Positions 59,194-64,000 of a stretch of 64,000 bases of DNA are shown here, piece by piece. The DNA is taken from assembly GCA_002373675.1 (NCBI GenBank), contig DFLF01000017.1, positions 124,001 to 188,000 of the forward strand, read 5' to 3'. Position 1 is the stretch's first letter. The number at the start of each line of letters is the position of its first letter. Made by a program: the position numbers and the translations under genes. This DNA comes from Pseudobutyrivibrio sp. UBA3626. Lineage in GTDB: Bacteria > Bacillota > Clostridia > Lachnospirales > Lachnospiraceae. The notes beneath the pieces were generated by a model, which did no database searches, had not been told where the DNA came from, and saw only the letters and a program-made list of their open reading frames with translations.

Positions 59194-61374
59194 CTATTCG
59201 CTTATTACAAGGTTATAGTAGAAACCTTTCTTTTCCATCAATTCATTATGTGTCCCTTGTTCTACTATTACTCCTTTGTCAAGAACAACAATAAGGTCAC
59301 TATCTCTTATAGTAGATAATCTGTGCGCAATAACGATTGTAGTAATACCTCTGTTCTTAATTGCGTTGACAGCCTCAAACTCAGTCTTGGCGTCCAGCGC
59401 ACTTGTTGCCTCATCAAGAATGATTATACTCGGATCTTGAGATAAGGCTCTTGCTATCTCCATCCTCTGCTTCTCACCACCTGAAAAGTTCCTTCCTCCC
59501 TCAAGAACGGTTGCATCGTATCCACCTTCTCTTGACATAATAAGTTCATGTATTCTGGCATCATTACTTGCCAGTTTCACTTCGAAATCTTCTATGGAAT
59601 CGTCCCACATCTTAATATTATTATTGATTGTATCCTCGAATAATGTAATATCCTGATCCACAACCGCAACAGAACCTACGAACACTTCATGGTCTATCTC
59701 ATCTATTCTCTTGCCATCATAGATTATCTCGCCGGACCACGGATTATAAAGGCCGGATACAAGCTTGGATATGGTGGACTTACCGCTTCCGGTAGGACCG
59801 ACAATGGATACCTTCTGTCCCTGCTTAATCTCAATATTGAAATTCTTAAGCACCGGCTCCTCTAATGAGGAATAGCCAAATGTAAGGTCTTTGATAGTAA
59901 TATTTCCTCTAATCTTATTGGCTTTGCCTTCGTTCTTAATCTCTCGTACAACATTTTCATCAAGAGGATATTCCAATACGTCCTCTACTCTCTCCATTCT
60001 GGTTCTCATCTCTAAGATTGTCTGACCACTTGTAACGATTGTCATGGCTGGTCCCACAAATGTAGATAAGAAAGCCTGGAATGACAGAATTGAACCTACT
60101 GTATATTCTCCTACCATAGTATAGTATACACCCAGAATAAGAATAGAATAATTGGCAAGCAAAGACACCAGTGCCGGTACGGAACCAAGCGACTGATTAA
60201 CCTTTGCCATCTTAAGGTTCTGTTCGGTTACATCACCTTGTACCTTAGCCCAACTCTCATAATAGCTTGCCTCAGCACCGTTAGACTTGATTGTCTCAAT
60301 CATCTCAATAGCCTTGGATGTCATAGCACTAAGCTTAGCCATATCACGATACTGAACACGTGATATATTAACTCTCTTCTTGGAAATGTATTGAGAAATG
60401 AATGCATTAAGAACAATATTAAGGATTCCTACCACTGTAAGAATCAAGCTCTTACTAATCATAACTACAAGATAGAACACTATCATTATTGTATTGAAGA
60501 AAAGTGGCGCAAATACCTTAACAAGAGTATCGGCAATTGACGCATTCTCTTCTTGCCTTGCCTGCAAATCTCCTACCATTCTCTGAGAGAAGAAGTTAAT
60601 GGGAAGGCGAAGAAGTCTCCACATATAGCTTGTGGAGCCAAGTAAGTCCAGCTTACCGCTTATCTTATATTGAAACAGTGATTGAACAAGGGATACAACC
60701 ACCTGCATAATTCCCACAAGTGCCACTATGAATATAAAGGGATAGAGCCATGTGGGGTTATTGCCACCTAAGACATAATCTACAAAAACCTGTTTCATAA
60801 TAGGCGAGATTATACCGATAAGGTACATAATGATAGTAGTTAATGCGAAAAATACCACCAAAGCGGCCGCACCCTGTAATCTCTTCTTGGCAAAAGAAAG
60901 CATTGACTTTCTCTTACCTCCAGGCTCAAATTCCTTGTCAGGAATAATCTCAAGATATACTCCTGTAAATGACTCATCAAATGTCTTAATATCCATCTTG
61001 ACAAGACCTTTTGCCGGGTCATTAACAATAGCTTTATTGCCTTTAAAACCGCAAAGTACAACAAAATGAGCCATCCCCCAGTGTATAATACACGGAAAGC
61101 TCGCTTTCTCTCTTAACATATCAGTTGTATAGGCATAGCCCTTGGTCCTGAATCCGTATTTCCTTGCCGCGGCAAGTATATTCTTGGCATTACTACCATT
61201 ACGTGATACACCACAATCTGCTCTTACCTGCTCTAATGCTACCCATTTATCATAGTAAGCCATAATCATTGTAAGTGATGCCGCACCACATTCTAACTCC
61301 TCTAGTTGCATTACAATAGGAGTCTTGGCTACACCTTTTGTTTTTGGACTTTTTATACTCTTTTCACTACCCAT
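59194..61374 (-). CDS. Peptidase-containing ABC exporter (C39 bacteriocin-processing type, 726 aa)
   Basis: The N-terminal C39 peptidase (about 15-150) has the active-site cysteine in LEELECGAASLTMI, the histidine in HWGMAHFVVLCGF and the aspartate in AIVNDPAKG. The six-helix membrane part follows, then the ATPase with Walker A IVGPTGSGKSTISKLVSG, signature NFSGGEKQR and Walker B IIILDEATSALD. It removes the leader from a double-glycine-type precursor peptide while exporting it. It is 2 nt after a short HlyD-like gene. No precursor peptide with such a leader is evident in the visible part of the cluster. Confidence 0.93.
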   Translation of the reverse strand: MGSEKSIKSPKTKGVAKTPIVMQLEELECGAASLTMIMAYYDKWVALEQVRADCGVSRNGSNAKNILAAARKYGFRTKGYAYTTDMLREKASFPCIIHWGMAHFVVLCGFKGNKAIVNDPAKGLVKMDIKTFDESFTGVYLEIIPDKEFEPGGKRKSMLSFAKKRLQGAAALVVFFALTTIIMYLIGIISPIMKQVFVDYVLGGNNPTWLYPFIFIVALVGIMQVVVSLVQSLFQYKISGKLDLLGSTSYMWRLLRLPINFFSQRMVGDLQARQEENASIADTLVKVFAPLFFNTIMIVFYLVVMISKSLILTVVGILNIVLNAFISQYISKKRVNISRVQYRDMAKLSAMTSKAIEMIETIKSNGAEASYYESWAKVQGDVTEQNLKMAKVNQSLGSVPALVSLLANYSILILGVYYTMVGEYTVGSILSFQAFLSTFVGPAMTIVTSGQTILEMRTRMERVEDVLEYPLDENVVREIKNEGKANKIRGNITIKDLTFGYSSLEEPVLKNFNIEIKQGQKVSIVGPTGSGKSTISKLVSGLYNPWSGEIIYDGKRIDEIDHEVFVGSVAVVDQDITLFEDTINNNIKMWDDSIEDFEVKLASNDARIHELIMSREGGYDATVLEGGRNFSGGEKQRMEIARALSQDPSIIILDEATSALDAKTEFEAVNAIKNRGITTIVIAHRLSTIRDSDLIVVLDKGVIVEQGTHNELMEKKGFYYNLVISE

Positions 61375-61376
61375 AA

Positions 61377-61595
61377 TTACTTCCCATATAAGAACTCAAT
61401 AGGTCTTATCTGTTTTTCTATTAATTCTCCGTCAACTAACACATTTACATCCAAGGTGGTAAATGATGCCCACACAAATAGTGCCACCAATAGCAGCAAA
61501 ACTATTCCAAGCACAATCCATACTAAAGGATTGGTTTTCTGCAGTATCTTGTTAAGTTCATCCGGATTATTAATGCTTTGATTTTTCTTACTCAT
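61377..61595 (-). CDS. Short HlyD-like membrane protein (72 aa)
   Basis: A hydrophilic start (NNPDELNKILQKTNP) leads to one transmembrane helix (LVWIVLGIVLLLLVALFVWA) and a short outside segment (FTTLDVNVLVDGELIEKQI). It matches only the N-terminal part of NHLM-type HlyD secretion adaptors, which are several times longer. The stop is followed after 2 nt by the exporter ATG, so this looks like a short subunit retained in the operon rather than a recent frameshift. No continuation of HlyD sequence is found downstream. Confidence 0.75.
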   Translation of the reverse strand: MSKKNQSINNPDELNKILQKTNPLVWIVLGIVLLLLVALFVWASFTTLDVNVLVDGELIEKQIRPIEFLYGK

Positions 61596-61619
61596 AAATC
61601 TCCATTTTTATCACATTTA

Positions 61620-62045
61620 CTATGTTGTTAACTTCTTCTCCAAGGTCAATCTATTCTCATGATTCGTATATTCATATGACATATTGTCCATGATATTCTG
61701 TGTCATGAAAATTCCCAAGCCTCCAACCTGACGCTTCTTGATATGACTCTCAATGTCTAGCTTATCTCTGTTAAGAGGGTTATAAGGAACTCCCCTGTCA
61801 ATAATAGTAATGTATGCCACATCCTTACTGTCGCTAAACGAAACCTCTAATATGACATCACCCGATCCGGGTGTGTAAGCATAGCTACATACATTCATAA
61901 AAATCTCTTCGACGCACAGACATATACTCATCTTGGTCTTCGCCGAACACTCTGTGGTATTCAGCTTCTCTTCAATGAAATCTTTTGCTTCACCAAGATT
62001 CTTGATGTCAGAAGAAACTTCCAAAGTATATTTGTCTTCATTCAT
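61620..62045 (-). CDS. RsbW-like serine kinase/ATP-binding protein (141 aa)
   Basis: A compact HATPase_c_2 domain shows the N-box MSICLCVEEIFMNVCSYAY, the G1-like IIDRGVPYNPLN and the G2 glycine loop KRQVGGLGIFMTQNIMD. RsbW-type proteins phosphorylate STAS antagonists or bind sigma factors. No STAS partner or sigma factor is adjacent in the window. Start ATG 62045 follows AAGGAAAGGA. The cluster position, 24 nt before the HlyD-like gene, suggests it regulates the export cluster or a step in it. Confidence 0.85.
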   Translation of the reverse strand: MNEDKYTLEVSSDIKNLGEAKDFIEEKLNTTECSAKTKMSICLCVEEIFMNVCSYAYTPGSGDVILEVSFSDSKDVAYITIIDRGVPYNPLNRDKLDIESHIKKRQVGGLGIFMTQNIMDNMSYEYTNHENRLTLEKKLTT

Positions 62046-62078
62046 ACAATCTATCCTTTCCTTATTAATGATCAATTA

Positions 62079-62813
62079 TTAACCATTTGATTTTTTATTA
62101 GTGACATTCCTAAACCACAGCCAATACATCTTACGATTCCATACTGATAAGTAATACGCCAATACTCCGGCACCTATATAAGCAATAACAAAGAATCCTA
62201 TAGGGGCAATAATCCCATATGATTGAAAATTAAGAAAGGAATATGGTATCCACTCACTAGTCAGTATCCCTGTCTGAATCATTGTTACAATTATTATCAG
62301 ATATACAATCACATAGCTTGTACCAATAGTAATGTCGAAGATACTAAGCTTTCTCTCCGGTGATTCATTAGTAATAAAGGATAGAATCGTAAGGAGCGGA
62401 ATACACAGATGCATAAAAAACATATCTATCCTTGCAATGTGCATATGCTCGGTAAAAAACGGCAGTTGGCTTATTAAAACTACAATTAATATTATTCCTT
62501 CAGCTACTGCCGAAGCCAATCTTGCCAGATATGCCAAGTGCCTCGAAAGTTCTCTCTTTCGTATCAATTCATATAGATTCACAACAATAACCATAATAGT
62601 CAGAATCGTTGTAAACAAGGTTCCATCAACTGTCATCCAACGAAATGTCAGTACGCCCTCCTTGTCTATATTCCATATATATTCAACGGAAAAGATTCCC
62701 ATACATACAATGAATATGCACACAATCATATTGGTTATCTTCTTCATTCGATAACGCTTGTCAAAATTACTTAAAGATTGTTCCAAATCCAAAACTGTAT
62801 TGTTTTTACTCAT
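62079..62813 (-). CDS. Multi-pass membrane protein, Pr6Pr-like (244 aa)
   Basis: Six hydrophobic helices are predicted from the sequence, with the conserved WMTVDGTLFTTILTIM and HLCIPLLTILSFI. I recognise this loosely as the Pr6Pr family (six-helix prokaryotic proteins of unknown function). It starts 2 nt after the upstream membrane protein. The role in the peptide cluster is unknown. Confidence 0.75.
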   Translation of the reverse strand: MSKNNTVLDLEQSLSNFDKRYRMKKITNMIVCIFIVCMGIFSVEYIWNIDKEGVLTFRWMTVDGTLFTTILTIMVIVVNLYELIRKRELSRHLAYLARLASAVAEGIILIVVLISQLPFFTEHMHIARIDMFFMHLCIPLLTILSFITNESPERKLSIFDITIGTSYVIVYLIIIVTMIQTGILTSEWIPYSFLNFQSYGIIAPIGFFVIAYIGAGVLAYYLSVWNRKMYWLWFRNVTNKKSNG

Positions 62814-62815
62814 GT

Positions 62816-63625
62816 CTAGTATTTTTTCTTAATTATTTTACAAAATATGACAAATAACAATGTCATAAGTCCAACTAATACAACATCTCTTATGCATATA
62901 TAGACAATCCACTCCCACTTTTCCGTCAGCACCAGCCCCAAAGGATTATGGTATGACGAGAAAAAGTTGATATTGTGAGTAACGCCCACAATCTTGTTGT
63001 CTACATATACCTTCTCAGAGAGAACACCGTTAAGGTAGAATGTGGGGATATCAAATGCAAACGCACCTATTATCGCCGTCTTAAGATCCGAAAAAACAAT
63101 ATTCGTCTCTTTGCTGAGTCCTATGTATATGCTGAGCACACATATCATTGAGTGATACAAGAAGAACTGCCATACGCGAGGAGCCAACATATATTCACTA
63201 AAGCTATTATACTCAACAGAAAGGGATGCCAGTGGAATCGCAATTATTCCACCAATTCCTGTAGCAAACATCATTACATACAAGAAGCGCTTCACCTTCT
63301 CATTTTCCACAATCAGGCACAAAGCCATGAAGAAAATCTGTAGGCTACACATCTCAAAAGGCAGATGCTCGGGACCGAGGGCAGCTATATAATCTCCTCT
63401 GTAGACAAAATCTATGGAGCCGTCTTCATTTGCTTTGAAGCGGTCAATCATAGGAACTATCTGGGATACAGAGAAGAACTTAATAACTTCCGATACTACG
63501 GATATCGCAAGACAAATCTTAAGCATAAGCTTCATTGGCGGTCGTAAGTATCTGCACAGAACAACTCCTACAACTATTACAATTAGTGAAATTACTATCC
63601 ATATTATATGAGCTGTCTGAAACAT
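62816..63625 (-). CDS. Multi-pass membrane protein, YwaF/TMEM164-like (269 aa)
   Basis: Seven hydrophobic helices. HLPFEMCSLQIFFMALCLI and the HSMICVLSIYIGL and NLFFVIFCK-like patterns fit the YwaF (TIGR02206) family, which is related to TMEM164 acyltransferases, including a central HLPFEMC-type segment. Whether it transfers acyl chains here is untested. It lies between the radical SAM gene and the Pr6Pr-like gene. Confidence 0.75.
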   Translation of the reverse strand: MFQTAHIIWIVISLIVIVVGVVLCRYLRPPMKLMLKICLAISVVSEVIKFFSVSQIVPMIDRFKANEDGSIDFVYRGDYIAALGPEHLPFEMCSLQIFFMALCLIVENEKVKRFLYVMMFATGIGGIIAIPLASLSVEYNSFSEYMLAPRVWQFFLYHSMICVLSIYIGLSKETNIVFSDLKTAIIGAFAFDIPTFYLNGVLSEKVYVDNKIVGVTHNINFFSSYHNPLGLVLTEKWEWIVYICIRDVVLVGLMTLLFVIFCKIIKKKY

Positions 63626-63701
63626 TATACCCGACTTCCCCCGTTATTATTACCTAGTCCTACAGTATCCGGTGTGTCCGTTTATTCGGAAACGTCTACC
63701 C

Positions 63702-64000
63702 CTAGATATTAAGCGGATTCACTAAGTGGTAATCCTTTAGTCTATCCGTTATCTTGTCGTACCAGCCATTTTCAAAGAACATACATTTCGTAACATCTTC
63801 CCCGTAGAAATCATCTCTATTATCACTATACAATCTGCCAAGTGCCGGACAACCGCCGGTACAAGCCATATAGTACTTGCAATTACCGCATTTGTCATTC
63901 TTAAGAATCTGCTGCAATACAGTTGCAAGAGCTATATTAAGATACTCACTCTCAGTTACAATATCCTTAAGTGGCGTCTTCTTAATATTGGCAAGGCTGA
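63702..64000 (-). CDS. Radical SAM/SPASM protein, C-terminal part only (N-terminus beyond window)
   Basis: The open frame enters from beyond 64000 and ends at 63702. The visible 99 residues hold a SPASM-type auxiliary iron-sulfur motif, CGNCKYYMACTGGCPALG, followed by a cysteine in VTKCMFF. SPASM proteins in such clusters modify ribosomally made peptides. With the C39 exporter it suggests a RiPP pathway. The next gene begins 77 nt downstream. The catalytic CxxxCxxC motif is outside the window. Confidence 0.85.
   Translation of the reverse strand, partial: SLANIKKTPLKDIVTESEYLNIALATVLQQILKNDKCGNCKYYMACTGGCPALGRLYSDNRDDFYGEDVTKCMFFENGWYDKITDRLKDYHLVNPLNI

Noticed and set aside
1..64000. CRISPR arrays or cas genes
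   Set aside because: No regularly spaced identical repeats and no cas-like frames were seen. The repeated palindromes differ in sequence and are dispersed.

Overview
The window reads as a chromosome segment of a low-GC, motile-lineage Clostridia bacterium, most likely a Lachnospiraceae member (Butyrivibrio/Roseburia/Lachnospira type). The inference rests on AT-rich codon use, small families that I associate with that group (DUF5688, DUF4250, NHLM-type peptide exporters, a membrane-anchored GH5 endoglucanase) and Clostridia-type housekeeping genes. Genus cannot be settled from the sequence alone.

Layout. 1-4408: a type I restriction-modification operon hsdM-hsdS-hsdR on the minus strand, with hsdR cut by the window edge. 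4424-18049: an accessory region of small unknown genes, long palindromic RNA-like elements, two small lipoproteins and a 9.66-kb composite transposon (6253-15913) flanked by a perfect 8-bp duplication, TTTTGTTA. The transposon consists of two related but clearly different IS copies in direct orientation around a GC-richer three-gene redox cassette. Each IS carries about 420 nt of highly structured non-coding sequence after its transposase, ending in an intrinsic terminator, and a long stem that hides the transposase start. The accessory region ends at a tRNA-Thr gene that keeps its promoter and 5' half but lacks its 3' half. 18140-18852: a PIN/RelB-type toxin-antitoxin pair.

18997-31103 is mostly core: an alanine/sodium symporter, efp with a transglycosylase, rpiB, nrdR, pta, a CapA-family protein with a hybrid histidine kinase and response regulator, then an ECF substrate-binding protein, DUF4250 and a potassium channel. 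31104-35232 holds decayed and defensive material: an IS3-like end inside a terminator, a DUF234 ATPase, a hipB/hipA remnant fused to an NlpC/P60 hydrolase, and a lipoprotein with a cystatin-like QVVAG motif. 35368-37845: a radical SAM protein that looks leaderless and the GH5 cellulase. 37908-41812: purE-purM-purN-purD, interrupted by two structured palindromic elements. 42161-45503: a deleted antitoxin, an MmeI-type restriction-modification enzyme and a second palindromic element of the same family as one in the pur operon.

45514-57289: an M29 aminopeptidase, pyrE, a compact type IV pilus-like operon (PilC, four small pilin-like or membrane proteins, PilT, headed by a transglutaminase lipoprotein), pyrK-pyrD, mscS and a DUF1015 protein. 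57312-64000: a peptide-export (NHLM/RiPP) cluster with a C39-peptidase ABC exporter, a second ABC exporter, a very short HlyD-like protein, a RsbW-like kinase, two membrane proteins and a radical SAM/SPASM protein cut by the window edge.

The most unusual content is RNA-like: the structured 3' region shared by the two IS copies, a 235/237-nt element family (39369-39603 and 45267-45503) whose arms differ in sequence while keeping base pairing, and SD-hiding palindromes upstream of two accessory genes. All structure calls are by eye. No folding, homology search or expression data were available.
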